DNA of 64,000 nucleotides from Clostridia bacterium (GCA_017461475.1 JAFTXX010000033.1:1-64000); one strand, 5' to 3'; numbered from the stretch's first letter, positions 7,047 to 16,658 are shown. Notes: generated from the letters alone by a model not told the origin. Translations and numbers: made by a program.

Positions 7047-10019
7047 TTACACATTAGGTCTATTAAATTCTTTATACAACATACTTGCAAGTGCTGACAT
7101 AATGGCATTGTACTTACTCTTATTCTGGAACAAAGAAGTGAACGCCTCTGTCTGCTCAACATAACTATCCTGTGCAACCTCGTCAAAGGTTTTTGGGAAA
7201 ATGCTTTGTGCAAATACTTGCGGGTCAGAACTTCTTGCGACCTTTTGCAACTTCTTATCATCTTTCAGGCGGTCGTGCAAAGCATATATAAGCACTCGGT
7301 CTGCATCGGTGAAGTTACCTGCAAAAAGTTCATTTATCTTTTGAATAACTTCTTCAAGAGGTTCTTTCTGCTCGGGTACAGCCTTTCCTTTTCCTTTGGC
7401 AGGTTCATATTCTCCTGACTGGTCTATAAGTCCAATGTCGCCTTTGAAGGTTTGCTCTAACTTGTAGAACTCCAACTTCAAAGCGCCTTCAAGGTCAATC
7501 ATATGTACGGGTTCGGCGGGCAGGAGTTTGAGAAGATATGAGCAGAATACATATTCCTTTTGCATATCCTTGTCAAACATACGACATATCTGTGATATGT
7601 AGCCGTACCACTTGATATAGGAACGAAGTTGACGCCTGAAATTGTATCTGTCATCAGTCGCCTTATCATTGTATCTATCTGCAACGGGTTTTAAGGCTGA
7701 GGTCATTTTGCCCATCATTGTGCTGTCTTGCTTTTTGTCAGAATAATAGACGTTGCAGAAAGCCTCAATATCGTTATCGGAATATATTTTATAATTGTGC
7801 AATTCCTTTTGCAGATTATATATCAGGTCAACGTTTACTTCCTGTGAAAGTGATGTTTCCTGATAGAACGGCTGAAATGCCTCTCTTATATCATCTGCGG
7901 TATTGACAAAATCAAGAATAAATGTATCGTTCTTTCCTGCACAAATTCTGTTAAGTCTTGAAAGAGTCTGAACACATTTTACGTCACGCAGTTTCTTATC
8001 AACTATCATTGTGTGAAGAAGTGGTTCGTCAAAGCCTGTCTGATACTTCTCTGCAACAATGAGTACGTTGAAATTATCGTGGAATTCTGCTTTTGTCTGT
8101 TCTTCGGTGATGTGAGAGCCGTCACGGCGAACATTCAGGCTTGTTTCGGTGTGTTCTTCTCCACCATCCTTAACTGCACCTGAAAAAGCAACAAGGATAT
8201 CAACGTTGTCATATCCCTTTTCTTCAATATATCTCTTTACCTCGTGATAGTATCTTACGGCGGCAAGACGGGATGAGGTAACAACCATCATTTTACCTTT
8301 TCCGCCTATTGCTTTTGAGGTAGTGGAAAGGAACGTTTCAACAATTATCTGTGCCTTTTGTGATATGTTATAGGGGTGAAGTTCTTCAAATCGGCGTATA
8401 ACCTTTGCTGCTCGTGATGCGGGTACTTCGGGGTTGTCGGGAATAGTCTTTGCAATCTTATAACAGGTGTGATAGGTCATATAGTTTTGAAGAACATCCA
8501 TAATAAAGCCTTCTTCTATAGCCTGTTTCATTGAATATACGTGGAACGGGTGGAAAGAGCCGTCGGCATATTCCGTACCGAACATTTCGATAGTTTGAGG
8601 CTTTGGGGTTGCGGTAAATGCAAAGAATGAGAGATTTTTATGCTTTCCGTGAACAATCATCTCTTGTACGAGTTTGTCGTTCTTGTCAATCTCTTCTTCA
8701 GCTTTACCCTCTATCTCTGCATACTCTCGGAGTGCTTCTTCTGTATCAGCAAGAGCAGTCTTTAACTTTATTGCAGACGAACCAGTTTGTGAAGAGTGTG
8801 CCTCGTCTACAATTACTGCAAAGCCTCTACCTTTCGTATTGTCAACTTCGGTATAGATTACAGGGAATTTTTGTAAGGTAGTAACAATAATTCTGCTACC
8901 ATTATTTATTGCATCTTTCAGGTCTTTGGAGGTCTTGCCCTCACCAATGGTCTCAACTGTTCCAAGTGTATGGTCAAAAGACGAAACGGTATCTTGCAAC
9001 TGTCTGTCAAGAACAGTTCTATCTGTAACAATAATAACAGATGAGAAAATAGGTTTGTTGTTCTCATCGTGTAATGAGGCAAGACGGTAGGCAGTCCAGG
9101 CAATAGAATTGGACTTTCCCGAACCTGCACTGTGCTGAATGAGATAGTTTACACCCGTTCCGTTGTTTCTAACGTCTGCTATGAGTTTACGAACAACGTC
9201 TAATTGGTGAAAACGAGGGAATATAAGTACCTTGTTACCTTTACAATGGATAAATTTTTGAATAATATCAAGTGCGCTATCCTTTTGTAAAACCTTTTCC
9301 CAAAGGTATGCTGTGGGATATCCGTCGGGGTTTGCGGGATTTCCTTTTCCGCCATCATTACCTGCACCATTTGAGCCTTGATTAAAGGGCAAAAAGCGTG
9401 TATCTCCCTTTTCAAGTTTCGTTGTCATAAAGACATCCGTATGGTCTACACAGAAATATGCAAGTATTCTCTTGTTAAATCTGAACGGGAGTTCTCTGGG
9501 GTCTCTATCGTACATCCATTGTGTCTTTGCATTGTCAACGTTCTGACCTGTGTATTGGTTCTTCAGTTCCAATGCAAAAACGGGTATGCCGTTAAGTGCC
9601 AGCACCATATCAACAGATTTGTTGTTATCGGCAGAATAATGCCATTGACGGACAACGTTGCACACATTCTGTTCATATAACTCACTTGCAGTCTTGTTAA
9701 GGTGTGATTCGGGTTTGAAATAACAAACTCTGAACGTTATCCCTCTGTACTTAAAGCCGTGTCTTAATACCGATATAAGTCCGTCGGAGTCAACGGCATT
9801 GTCAAATGCAAGACAAAATTTCTTTATGGGGTCAGAGTTGCATTGATTTTCAAATCTTATCCACTCTTTCGGCTGTGTCGTCTTTATAAAATTTATAAGG
9901 GTATAAATAAAAAGACCTGTGTTTGCATCGTATGTATCAGCCGTCTTTGTATATCCGCCCTGCTCTGTTAGAAAGAAGGACTCTATATCTTCTTCAAAGC
10001 GTTTTTCAGTTGAAATCAT
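7047..10019 (-). CDS. hsdR: Type I restriction endonuclease subunit R
   Basis: The 990-residue protein shows the complete HsdR layout. An N-terminal PD-(D/E)xK nuclease has Asp137 (VDMVLAL) and Glu151-x-Lys153 (ALELKNQ). An SF2 translocase follows, with Walker A SAGSGKS (Lys302), DEAH (405-408) in VIVDEAHSS, motif [11 protein letters not shown], and later motifs QTGFDEP and QTLSRLNR. The C-terminal helical region contacts the methylase core. It pumps DNA and cuts at a distance from unmethylated sites. Its ATG overlaps the stop of the 2-TM gene (ATGA), so translation is coupled. It is the last gene of the operon, away from hsdM and hsdS because accessory genes lie between. Confidence 0.96.
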   Translation of the reverse strand: MISTEKRFEEDIESFFLTEQGGYTKTADTYDANTGLFIYTLINFIKTTQPKEWIRFENQCNSDPIKKFCLAFDNAVDSDGLISVLRHGFKYRGITFRVCYFKPESHLNKTASELYEQNVCNVVRQWHYSADNNKSVDMVLALNGIPVFALELKNQYTGQNVDNAKTQWMYDRDPRELPFRFNKRILAYFCVDHTDVFMTTKLEKGDTRFLPFNQGSNGAGNDGGKGNPANPDGYPTAYLWEKVLQKDSALDIIQKFIHCKGNKVLIFPRFHQLDVVRKLIADVRNNGTGVNYLIQHSAGSGKSNSIAWTAYRLASLHDENNKPIFSSVIIVTDRTVLDRQLQDTVSSFDHTLGTVETIGEGKTSKDLKDAINNGSRIIVTTLQKFPVIYTEVDNTKGRGFAVIVDEAHSSQTGSSAIKLKTALADTEEALREYAEIEGKAEEEIDKNDKLVQEMIVHGKHKNLSFFAFTATPKPQTIEMFGTEYADGSFHPFHVYSMKQAIEEGFIMDVLQNYMTYHTCYKIAKTIPDNPEVPASRAAKVIRRFEELHPYNISQKAQIIVETFLSTTSKAIGGKGKMMVVTSSRLAAVRYYHEVKRYIEEKGYDNVDILVAFSGAVKDGGEEHTETSLNVRRDGSHITEEQTKAEFHDNFNVLIVAEKYQTGFDEPLLHTMIVDKKLRDVKCVQTLSRLNRICAGKNDTFILDFVNTADDIREAFQPFYQETSLSQEVNVDLIYNLQKELHNYKIYSDNDIEAFCNVYYSDKKQDSTMMGKMTSALKPVADRYNDKATDDRYNFRRQLRSYIKWYGYISQICRMFDKDMQKEYVFCSYLLKLLPAEPVHMIDLEGALKLEFYKLEQTFKGDIGLIDQSGEYEPAKGKGKAVPEQKEPLEEVIQKINELFAGNFTDADRVLIYALHDRLKDDKKLQKVARSSDPQVFAQSIFPKTFDEVAQDSYVEQTEAFTSLFQNKSKYNAIMSALASMLYKEFNRPNV

Positions 10020-10645
10020 TTTTTAACATCACCTTCTTCCAAAGATTTTTTTATTTTCTCAATAGCATTAGATAGTTGATTAGATAAGTTTATTTCTATT
10101 TGCTTGATTTCGTTATAATGGTCGTAAAAAATCAATGCAACATTGATATATTTTTGATATTCTTTTTTAATTAAAACAAATTCTTCAAATACACTTTTTG
10201 AAAAAACTCCTGAACCCGCAAAACTATATATTATTGTTTCATTTTCAAAAGGATAGTTCAAATAATGCATATGCGGTTTATCATCGAACAACAATTTGTC
10301 CCCATCAATTTTTTCTACGGCCTTGTTTCGCAATTCTTCTTGTGAAAAAAGTTCGACCATATCTTTGCATCTCTCATAAATTCCCATTAGAGTAATATAT
10401 GCCGTTTCCTGCTGATTTTTCTCTTTCTGAATATTGCGAGCGTCAACAATCAAATAAGTAATAACAAATAAGAGTATTACTATTAAGTTAGATATAAAGA
10501 TTGATAAAAAATCAAAATTTATGTTTGCAGTATCAATACCTATATTGGCAAAAACATTAAAATAATCTGCAACACAAATGGCTATTGTTATCAATATAGC
10601 GGTAAAGATTATCAGCACAATGTGCTGTTTTGTTTTATTGTTCAT
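10016..10645 (-). CDS. Two-TM membrane protein embedded in the type I RM operon
   Basis: The 209-residue protein has two strong hydrophobic helices at about residues 8-30 and 44-66. A soluble ~140-residue region with helical, partly coiled-coil segments and a Lys/Glu-rich tail follows. RBS GAGGTG precedes the ATG. Its stop overlaps the hsdR start by 4 bp and it lies directly after the TIR gene. I do not recognise the family. Two-TM proteins with a cytoplasmic tail are common effectors of nucleotide-signalling defences, where they disrupt the membrane. That role here is an inference from topology and neighbours. Confidence 0.8.
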   Translation of the reverse strand: MNNKTKQHIVLIIFTAILITIAICVADYFNVFANIGIDTANINFDFLSIFISNLIVILLFVITYLIVDARNIQKEKNQQETAYITLMGIYERCKDMVELFSQEELRNKAVEKIDGDKLLFDDKPHMHYLNYPFENETIIYSFAGSGVFSKSVFEEFVLIKKEYQKYINVALIFYDHYNEIKQIEINLSNQLSNAIEKIKKSLEEGDVKK

Positions 10646-10655
10646 TTGTTCACCT

Positions 10656-11504
10656 CTATTTCAAACGTTTGATTAATTCCTTAGCAAACAATACGGTAAT
10701 ATCTTCTTTTGAGAATCTTTCGGTATCTATACATTGAATATCCGCTAACGTAGGATATTGTTCCTTTAACATATCAAGCGAAATATTGTGTAAGAGAGGG
10801 AGAACTATTTTTTGACCACTTGTATTCTGCCTTTTCAAAAATTCTTCAAGTTCCCTTTCTGTCCACTCTCTACCAAAGAAGTTTTCCGAGATAACTATTA
10901 TTGCAAATTCTGATTTTTCCGTTCCCTCAAGCAAAACTTTTTTCCAATCGTCACCCCAAGAAAGCACTTCGGAATCATAGAATATATTTACTCCTAATTT
11001 TCTTATTGCCATATATAGCGAGTCAACATAATCTGATTTATCTTTGTTGGCATGAGATATAAAAACATCATATTGTTTTCTCATAGGCTTAACTCCGTTT
11101 TCCTGCTGTGTTTTCTCTTTTTCATATGCTTTTGACTTATCATCAAAATATGTAATTCCTTGCGGAGTAAGTAACACGCCCCATGAACCATCAACAGACA
11201 TAGTTGATGATGTTATCATTCCATATAACTCAAGTTTTTCAAACTCTAACCCAAGCGAGTAGTCATATGCTGGTGGGAATACTTCGGTTTCATTCCATAC
11301 GGAGCGTTCCACATTGCCATCATATAAATCCAGAATAATTCTTAAAACTTCTTCCGAAGCAGCATCGAGTATTCTCATGCCACTAATTGAAGGTTGTCCG
11401 TTTATTACTGACAACGCCTGTTTAGTAAGTCGTTCCTTCTTCTCTCTTCGTTCTGCTGCTTTTATTTGCTTTTCAATTGCTTTTTCATAACTGGTTTTGG
11501 ACAT
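10656..11504 (-). CDS. TIR-domain protein with winged-helix-like N-terminus
   Basis: Residues 144-280 form a TIR domain. It opens with YDVFISHANKD, then has GVNIFYDSEVLSWGDDWKK and IIVISENFFGREW; Glu218 (W-x-x-x-E-L) sits at the usual NADase catalytic position. Residues 1-35 are a basic helical segment. Residues 40-122 look like a winged helix ending LLTPQGITYF. Bacterial TIR proteins typically cleave NAD+ when a partner senses phage. The ATG directly abuts the hsdS stop, so it is translated with the specificity subunit. No SAVED, STING or cyclic-nucleotide-binding domain is recognisable, so how it would be triggered is unknown. Confidence 0.88.
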   Translation of the reverse strand: MSKTSYEKAIEKQIKAAERREKKERLTKQALSVINGQPSISGMRILDAASEEVLRIILDLYDGNVERSVWNETEVFPPAYDYSLGLEFEKLELYGMITSSTMSVDGSWGVLLTPQGITYFDDKSKAYEKEKTQQENGVKPMRKQYDVFISHANKDKSDYVDSLYMAIRKLGVNIFYDSEVLSWGDDWKKVLLEGTEKSEFAIIVISENFFGREWTERELEEFLKRQNTSGQKIVLPLLHNISLDMLKEQYPTLADIQCIDTERFSKEDITVLFAKELIKRLK

Positions 11505-12797
11505 TTACATCACTTCTTTCTTACCTGTTACATATTCATAAATTACAGATTTTTTGTAGTTTTCCATTTCCTCAAGCAAAGAGGTTTTCTTCGCTATGAG
11601 GGTGTCTATCTCTGCACATTTACTGTCAAGATAATCGGCAATTTCAAGTTGTTCCGTTGTAGATAATACAGGAACAGGCATACTTGCTAATTTGTCTTTC
11701 GTAAAATGTGGAATAGTCGCTTTATTGCAAACAACAGAAATATAGCCTTTTTTAACAAGACATTCTATCCAATATCTTAAATATCGGTTATCCGAATTTG
11801 TTTTATTTCTAACAATCATAACCGAGTTTTGAACATAGGTCGGATTATTTAACTGATATACGATACTTGAGCCACCTGCACCTGCACCGCCCTCTACAAC
11901 AACTAAATCTCCAATCTTTACAGCATAAGTTTCTTTTTCAATCGGAGAAAACCACATTTTTTTCAAATCGGTAATTTCCACACCGTCAAAATGAACATTT
12001 GCTGCACAAAGATATTCTTCAAGTGTGTAATCGTCTTTCCGTTGTTTGTCGCACAACATTTTTCCCAAGATAATGTTGTAATGCAAACCAACTCTACTAA
12101 TTTTCCAATCCTCTGCAATTTCTGTTATCCACTCAATACCGCTATCTTTCATCGGACGGTCACCACGAATGCCTTTTGTTACGGCTTCGGTGATAACAGA
12201 CTGCTTGAGTTTTTTGTATTCCTCAATAGTCGCTTTTGTCTTTTCTATAACAGCATCTATTTCGGCACATTTACGGTCGAGAAAACAAACTATTTTCAAT
12301 TGCTCTTTTTTGCTAGGTAACAATATTGGTTGATTTTTGAATTCTTTAAAACCAAGAGTCAACCGAATACCAGCACCCATGTTATGAAATGCCATTTTGC
12401 TTTCATATCCCTTAAATAAGTAAGTAGCAAATTCTGCATCGATTATATCTTCATCTGGTTTCAAGGCTAAATAAGCGGATGTAATAACCCCTTTTTCTTT
12501 AACCATACCAACACGAAGCGATTTTAAATCGTAGTTGAGATTTAATCCATTTATAATTATTGTCCTAGGGTCAACAATTGTATAATTAGTTATAGTATCT
12601 GCAACATACTCTTCGCTATCAGCATCAAAATTTAATTTAGATACTATTGTTCCAAATTTGAATTGTAACGCATTTTTGACTTCGCCTAATGAATTTTTTG
12701 TTTTTATTTCAGATAAAGCATATCTTGCAGGGTAAACTTCCCAGTCATTAGGTATATCACCAATCCACTCAATACCGCTGTTTTTCATTTCTCTCAT
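11505..12797 (-). CDS. hsdS: Type I restriction-modification specificity subunit S
   Basis: The 430-residue protein contains two target-recognition halves with the repeated layout of HsdS. Each half begins alike (NSGIEWIGDIPNDW near residue 6, DSGIEWITEIAEDW near residue 217) and ends in a conserved spacer helix (CAEIDAVIEKTKATIEEYKK; CAEIDTLIAKKTSLLEEMEN). These helices bind HsdM, while the two variable regions read the two halves of a bipartite DNA site. AAAGGAGA precedes the start. Only one hsdS copy is present in the element. The 3-TM gene lies upstream and the TIR gene follows without a gap. Confidence 0.95.
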   Translation of the reverse strand: MREMKNSGIEWIGDIPNDWEVYPARYALSEIKTKNSLGEVKNALQFKFGTIVSKLNFDADSEEYVADTITNYTIVDPRTIIINGLNLNYDLKSLRVGMVKEKGVITSAYLALKPDEDIIDAEFATYLFKGYESKMAFHNMGAGIRLTLGFKEFKNQPILLPSKKEQLKIVCFLDRKCAEIDAVIEKTKATIEEYKKLKQSVITEAVTKGIRGDRPMKDSGIEWITEIAEDWKISRVGLHYNIILGKMLCDKQRKDDYTLEEYLCAANVHFDGVEITDLKKMWFSPIEKETYAVKIGDLVVVEGGAGAGGSSIVYQLNNPTYVQNSVMIVRNKTNSDNRYLRYWIECLVKKGYISVVCNKATIPHFTKDKLASMPVPVLSTTEQLEIADYLDSKCAEIDTLIAKKTSLLEEMENYKKSVIYEYVTGKKEVM

Positions 12798-12833
12798 AGA
12801 AATGCTCTCCTTTTCCGTTTATTTAAAAGGAAT

Positions 12834-13163
12834 TTAATTTAGTTTTCTTCGCACAACATAAGTGATTATTGCAGAAATTAGTAAAATTCCACCTAATATG
12901 CAAATCACAGTTACCCAATGTGCAACAATAAGTTTAACAGTCCATATGACCGCATAGATAATTGCCCATATAACTATAAATGCTAAAATTCGGACAAACC
13001 AATGTATTTCAGAGCCGAATAGACCACCAGGTGAAACATTCCACGCTATTTTATAAGCAATTGCTCCAACAACCAATAATATTATGTATTCACATATCCA
13101 AGAGATGGGCAGCCCTAAAGGGTCTGTAATAATATCAAAAATTAAACTGTATATTACTTTCAC
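12834..13163 (-). CDS. Small 3-TM membrane protein inside the RM operon
   Basis: The 109-residue protein has three strongly hydrophobic helices (about 22-42, 53-77 and 83-104) and a short basic tail, VVRRKLN. The start codon is GTG with AGGAG 5 nt upstream. It lies between the cyclase-like gene (21 bp gap) and hsdS (36 bp gap) in the same orientation. I recognise no named family. Its place directly downstream of a cyclase-like gene makes it a candidate membrane effector, as in Pycsar-type pairs of a cyclase and a TM protein. An accessory or immunity role is equally possible. Confidence 0.75.
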   Translation of the reverse strand: MKVIYSLIFDIITDPLGLPISWICEYIILLVVGAIAYKIAWNVSPGGLFGSEIHWFVRILAFIVIWAIIYAVIWTVKLIVAHWVTVICILGGILLISAIITYVVRRKLN

Positions 13164-13184
13164 TTATTCTCCTAGTAACAAATC

Positions 13185-13943
13185 TTAAATATCGTAGTTT
13201 GATTTGACTTCGTTGTATATCTGCTCAACTTCATTCAAATAATTCTTAAACCAATAATACTTTTGCAAAACTTTTGGTCTGTTCTTTCCAGTCTGTTCTT
13301 CTTCGATTTTTTCAATTATTTTTGCTTTAGCATGGGGTAAATAACTATCCATAGCACCGAAATCATTGTAATCAAAAAAATCAAAGTATACGCTATCGTC
13401 CGAATCCTTTAGGCAACTGAATTTCTCTTCATACTTAACACCTGTAAGGTTGTATTCGTCGAAGACTTTCAATAAACTTTCGCTAATAATAATTCTTGGA
13501 TATACTGCAATATTTTCCTCAAGGTAAACTGCTTCCGATAATCCTGCTCCCCATACCATTAAATCGTTAATTAGCAAGTTATTAATAGTGATAGCACCTC
13601 TAAATAGAATACCTTTTCTTGTGAACAGAGGTAAGAAAAAGTATAGAAATTTACGAATCTTTTTATATGCCTTAAATACTGCTTCTTTGCCCTCTGTATT
13701 TTCTACTGGACACGCAACAAGAATATTGTCAGAAAAAACCTTAAATTGCATTGAATCTAAATTCAATTCCTCTAATGTAGGAAGCAGTTTGGTTGCGGTA
13801 AGAAATGAATAGTATATATGTTCAAAAACATTTTCTGTATCTTTGTTTGATAATAATTCCTGTGTACCCAATAAATCGACATATGCAATTACATATTTTT
13901 TCTCTATTGGTTTTTCAGGTAAATCAAGTTTCTTTATAGACAT
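13185..13943 (-). CDS. Class III nucleotide-cyclase-like protein inside the RM operon
   Basis: The 252-residue protein shows the strand order of class III adenylyl/guanylyl cyclase domains. The first metal-binding Asp lies in IAYVDLLG (Asp23) and the second in FKVFSDNILVA (Asp72). RGAITINN (115-122) takes the place of the usual R-x-G-I-x-x-G, and WGAGLSEAVYLEENIA then YPRIIIS fit the late helix and strand. The ordinary Asn/Arg transition-state residues are not obvious, so activity or base preference could be unusual. The start abuts the hsdM stop directly. Stand-alone cyclases of this fold produce cCMP/cUMP in Pycsar phage defence and are paired with TIR or TM effectors; both kinds of protein are encoded in this operon. 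Fold call is moderate; signalling role is inferred. Confidence 0.7.
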   Translation of the reverse strand: MSIKKLDLPEKPIEKKYVIAYVDLLGTQELLSNKDTENVFEHIYYSFLTATKLLPTLEELNLDSMQFKVFSDNILVACPVENTEGKEAVFKAYKKIRKFLYFFLPLFTRKGILFRGAITINNLLINDLMVWGAGLSEAVYLEENIAVYPRIIISESLLKVFDEYNLTGVKYEEKFSCLKDSDDSVYFDFFDYNDFGAMDSYLPHAKAKIIEKIEEEQTGKNRPKVLQKYYWFKNYLNEVEQIYNEVKSNYDI

Positions 13944-15683
13944 TTATTTCAATATCCCTTTCAATGTTTCGCTGATTTCTTCTTCAAGTCCTATAATTCT
14001 TGCAAGAATATCGTCAGATGCTTCGGGTTTCTGATACTCATAGAAATATCTTGTCATAGGTATCTCATAGCCTACCTTTGTTTTGCTCTTGTCTATCCAA
14101 GCGTCAGGAGCATAGGGGAGAACCTCACGGGCAAAGTATGCGTCAATATCTTCAACAAGAGGGACATTCTCTGTATCACGAAGGTTAGCGTCTGCTACGG
14201 GTTTGCCTTTTTTGAGGACAGGTTTTCCGTTCTCATCAAGTGTAGGTCTTTCAACAACTATCTTGTTATATCCGAACTCAACGCTGTCAAAAATTTTGGA
14301 CTCACAGTAAATTCCCTCTTTATCTCCAAAGATACCTTCTTCAAAATCTCCGTAGGCTTTTACAATGAGGTCACGGCACTTATCGGTAATATCGTTTCTC
14401 TTTGTGCCGATAGACTTTCTTCTGGGTTCAAAGCAATGAGAGGCATCAATAAGTTGTACTTTGCCCACACGGTAGGAACGCTTGTCTTTACAAAGTACCC
14501 AAATATATGTACTGATACCTGTGTTCATAAACTGGTCAGTTGAAAGTTGCACAATAGCATCAAGCCAATCATTTTCCAGAATATAACGGCGGATTTCAGA
14601 GGGGCCTGAACCTGCATCGCCACTAAACAGGGGTGAGCCGTTCTGAACTATCGCCATTTTTCCGTCATCGGCGAGTTTTGCAAGTCCGTTGAGTACAAAG
14701 AGTTGCTGTCCGTCTGAAATTTTGGGAAGTCCAGGTGCAAATCTGCCACCCTCGCCAAGTTTTGCTTCATCTTCAACTGCCTTTTGTTCTCTCTTCCAAT
14801 CAATACCAAAGGGCGGGTTTGAGATAATGCGGTCAAACTTATATCCTTTGAACTGGTCATCGGACAAGGTATCACCAAATCTCATATTATTTGGGTCTCC
14901 GCCTCTTATCATCATATCAGCCTTTGCGATAGCAAAAGTTGAGGGGTTGAACTCCTGACCAAAGCAAGTTACGGTTGCATCTTCGTCAAGGGCGTGTATT
15001 CTTTCTTCCATACAGGAGAGCATCTGGGAAGTACCCATTGCCATATCGTAAACGGTGATATTCTGTCCGTTAAAACGGGTATCGGAAAGAAGAATATCTG
15101 TCATTAAATAGATAATATCACGGCTTGTAAAGTGTGCTCCAGCCTCTTCTCCGTAAGACTCGTTGAAACGGCGTACAAGGTCTTCAAATACATAACCGCA
15201 GTCAACGGCAGAAATCTTATCGGGACCAAGATAGCCTTTTGGGGAGTTGAACTCTTTTATAACAAGATAAAGGGTGTTACTCTCCACCATTCTTTTTATA
15301 ATATTATCAAAGTCAAACTTTGAAAGAACGTCCTGAACGTTACCCGAAAAGCCTGCAAGGTAGTCCTTGAAGTTGGTTTCTATGTTCTCGGGGTCAGCGA
15401 GCAGAGTTTCAAAGGTGTACTTTGATATATTGTAGAACTGATAACCTGATGAGCGTGTAAGAAATCCGTCAACAACTTCCAAGTTCTTGACCTTTTCATA
15501 AGTTTCAAGAACCTTTGCGTGAGTAGGTAAAAGGCAGTCGTGAAATCTTTTTACTACGGTCATAGGGAGTATAACAAGTCCGTATTCGTGAGGCTTAAAG
15601 GGACCTCGCAGCATATCGGCAACATTCCATATAAGAGACGCCTTTTCGGATATATTTACACCAACGTTTGTAATTTCAGCCAT
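13944..15683 (-). CDS. hsdM: Type I restriction-modification methyltransferase subunit M
   Basis: The 579-residue N6-adenine methyltransferase has an N-terminal helical HsdM domain (about 10-150). The catalytic domain has the SAM-binding motif DMAMGTSQML (213-222) and the catalytic NPPF (289-292) in IISNPPFG. The C-terminal tail mediates complex assembly. I choose 15683 as start because GAGG lies 8-11 nt upstream; an in-frame start at 15698 would overlap the regulator gene. Together with HsdS it methylates the recognition site, and with HsdR it forms the restriction complex. It follows a small XRE regulator gene 1 bp upstream and is the first enzyme gene of the operon. Confidence 0.95.
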   Translation of the reverse strand: MAEITNVGVNISEKASLIWNVADMLRGPFKPHEYGLVILPMTVVKRFHDCLLPTHAKVLETYEKVKNLEVVDGFLTRSSGYQFYNISKYTFETLLADPENIETNFKDYLAGFSGNVQDVLSKFDFDNIIKRMVESNTLYLVIKEFNSPKGYLGPDKISAVDCGYVFEDLVRRFNESYGEEAGAHFTSRDIIYLMTDILLSDTRFNGQNITVYDMAMGTSQMLSCMEERIHALDEDATVTCFGQEFNPSTFAIAKADMMIRGGDPNNMRFGDTLSDDQFKGYKFDRIISNPPFGIDWKREQKAVEDEAKLGEGGRFAPGLPKISDGQQLFVLNGLAKLADDGKMAIVQNGSPLFSGDAGSGPSEIRRYILENDWLDAIVQLSTDQFMNTGISTYIWVLCKDKRSYRVGKVQLIDASHCFEPRRKSIGTKRNDITDKCRDLIVKAYGDFEEGIFGDKEGIYCESKIFDSVEFGYNKIVVERPTLDENGKPVLKKGKPVADANLRDTENVPLVEDIDAYFAREVLPYAPDAWIDKSKTKVGYEIPMTRYFYEYQKPEASDDILARIIGLEEEISETLKGILK

Positions 15684-15684
15684 A

Positions 15685-15912
15685 TTACTTATCCTCACTT
15701 TCGTTTTCCTGTGCTACGGGTATATATTCAATGATGTCGCCATAAGACACACCAAGCCCAGCACAAATTTTGTTGAGGATGGTCATACTGACTTCTTCAT
15801 TTCTGTTTATCTTTGTCCAAGTGTTTGGAGAAATTCCACACATTTGTCTGCATTGAGTCTTTGAAATATCGTGTTCAAGACAATATCTGAACAGGGGTTT
15901 ATAACTAACCAT
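15685..15912 (-). CDS. XRE/Cro-CI-type regulator of the RM operon
   Basis: The 75-residue protein is a single helix-turn-helix domain. Recognition region: KTQCRQMCGISPNTWTKIN; then ILNKICAGLGVSYGDIIEYI, the end of a Cro/CI fold. The tail is acidic. RBS AAGGAGG lies before the ATG. It is the first gene of the reverse operon, one bp before hsdM, and so resembles control (C) proteins that delay restriction until methylation is set up after entry into a new host. The operon promoter lies just upstream. Confidence 0.88.
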   Translation of the reverse strand: MVSYKPLFRYCLEHDISKTQCRQMCGISPNTWTKINRNEEVSMTILNKICAGLGVSYGDIIEYIPVAQENESEDK

Positions 15913-15951
15913 AATAAGCCTCCTTAAAGTTACAAAAAAGCACTTTACTAT

Positions 15952-15980
15952 ATAATACCAGAAAATTCACTATTTTTCAA
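15952..15980 (-). promoter_or_regulatory. Promoter of the RM/defence operon
   Basis: Reverse strand TTGAAA (15975-15980) and TATTAT (15952-15957) are spaced by 17 bp, with a TGG extended -10. The regulator start codon lies 40 nt further on. This single promoter can serve all seven genes down to hsdR, since no terminator-like hairpin was seen between them. Confidence 0.75.
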
Positions 15981-16070
15981 TGCATAATCCCAAAAAGTTG
16001 CGAAATTTTCACAAAGTATGGTTTTGTTGGTGTTCATTTGTGTTGTCATATCAGTTTTTCAGACATCTTT

Positions 16071-16113
16071 TATAAAAGTACACTACAGTTATTATAAAAG
16101 TGTCCTACAGTTG
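16071..16113. repeat. Tandem 20-bp repeats, 22-bp period
   Basis: tataaaagtacactacagtt (16071) and tataaaagtgtcctacagtt (16093) match at 17 of 20 bases, exactly two helical turns apart. They lie in the ~510 bp gap between the RM operon promoter and the 16424 gene. Regulator sites, recombinase accessory sites or iterons are possible. The rest of the gap is AT-rich without a gene. Confidence 0.55.
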
Positions 16114-16423
16114 TTAGAAAAGAGGTAGGGGTTACGGGTTTTATGAGGTGGTCATAAATCAATTCTGCTTATTGTAGATAATATAGAAAGAACTATATAT
16201 ACATATTTAAACAATCACTCTTATACATAGATAAATAAAGAAATTCTTGAACTTTCATCATTGGCATTATGTAATACAAGTTATCTTTTGGGATAGGTAT
16301 GGGTATTGATATCAGGGGTGGGTGGTCGGGAATATTTCTGTAATATTTTATAAAAAGGGACATTCGGGAAAAAGATGGGCAGTTAAAAATATATTAAGTA
16401 AAAATATGAAAGGATGTGTTTTT

Positions 16424-16642
16424 ATGAGTGGGCGTAAAAAGATTAACTATCATCAGGCATTTGACAAAGTGGTTGGTAAACCGACAAACAGAGAAACAAG
16501 GAATATGCAGCTTGCAGTTCATTGGCTGATAGATGGGAACATTGAGGCTCTTGCAAATTGTGACCCATATTTATGGCATTTGCGTTGCGGGGTTGAGCAT
16601 TTAATAGAGCGTGCAGACAGGGAGAGAAAGAAAAATTTATAA
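16424..16642 (+). CDS. Small unknown protein, 72 aa
   Basis: I choose the ATG at 16424 because AAGGATG stands before it; an upstream in-frame start at 16322 has no clear ribosome site. The product is basic and soluble, with no recognised domain. It begins SGRKKINYHQAF and has HWLIDGNIEAL and a C-terminal Arg/Lys-rich helix. It probably forms a two-gene unit with the 16659 gene 16 bp downstream. Its size and place in the element suggest a regulatory or recombination directionality role, which is a guess from position only. Confidence 0.6.
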   Translation: MSGRKKINYHQAFDKVVGKPTNRETRNMQLAVHWLIDGNIEALANCDPYLWHLRCGVEHLIERADRERKKNL

Positions 16643-16658
16643 AAGAGAGGTAATCATT

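Noticed and set aside
11505..12797. Invertible, phase-variable hsdS
   Set aside because: The internal SGIEWI repeats are the normal two-fold layout of HsdS. No second hsdS or silent half-gene with inverted repeats was found in the element.
7047..15912. BREX, DISARM or CBASS assignment for the defence locus
   Set aside because: No PglZ, BrxC, DrmA/B, CD-NTase or Cap2/Cap3-like genes are present. The locus has type I hsdM, hsdS and hsdR with cyclase-like, TIR and TM genes.
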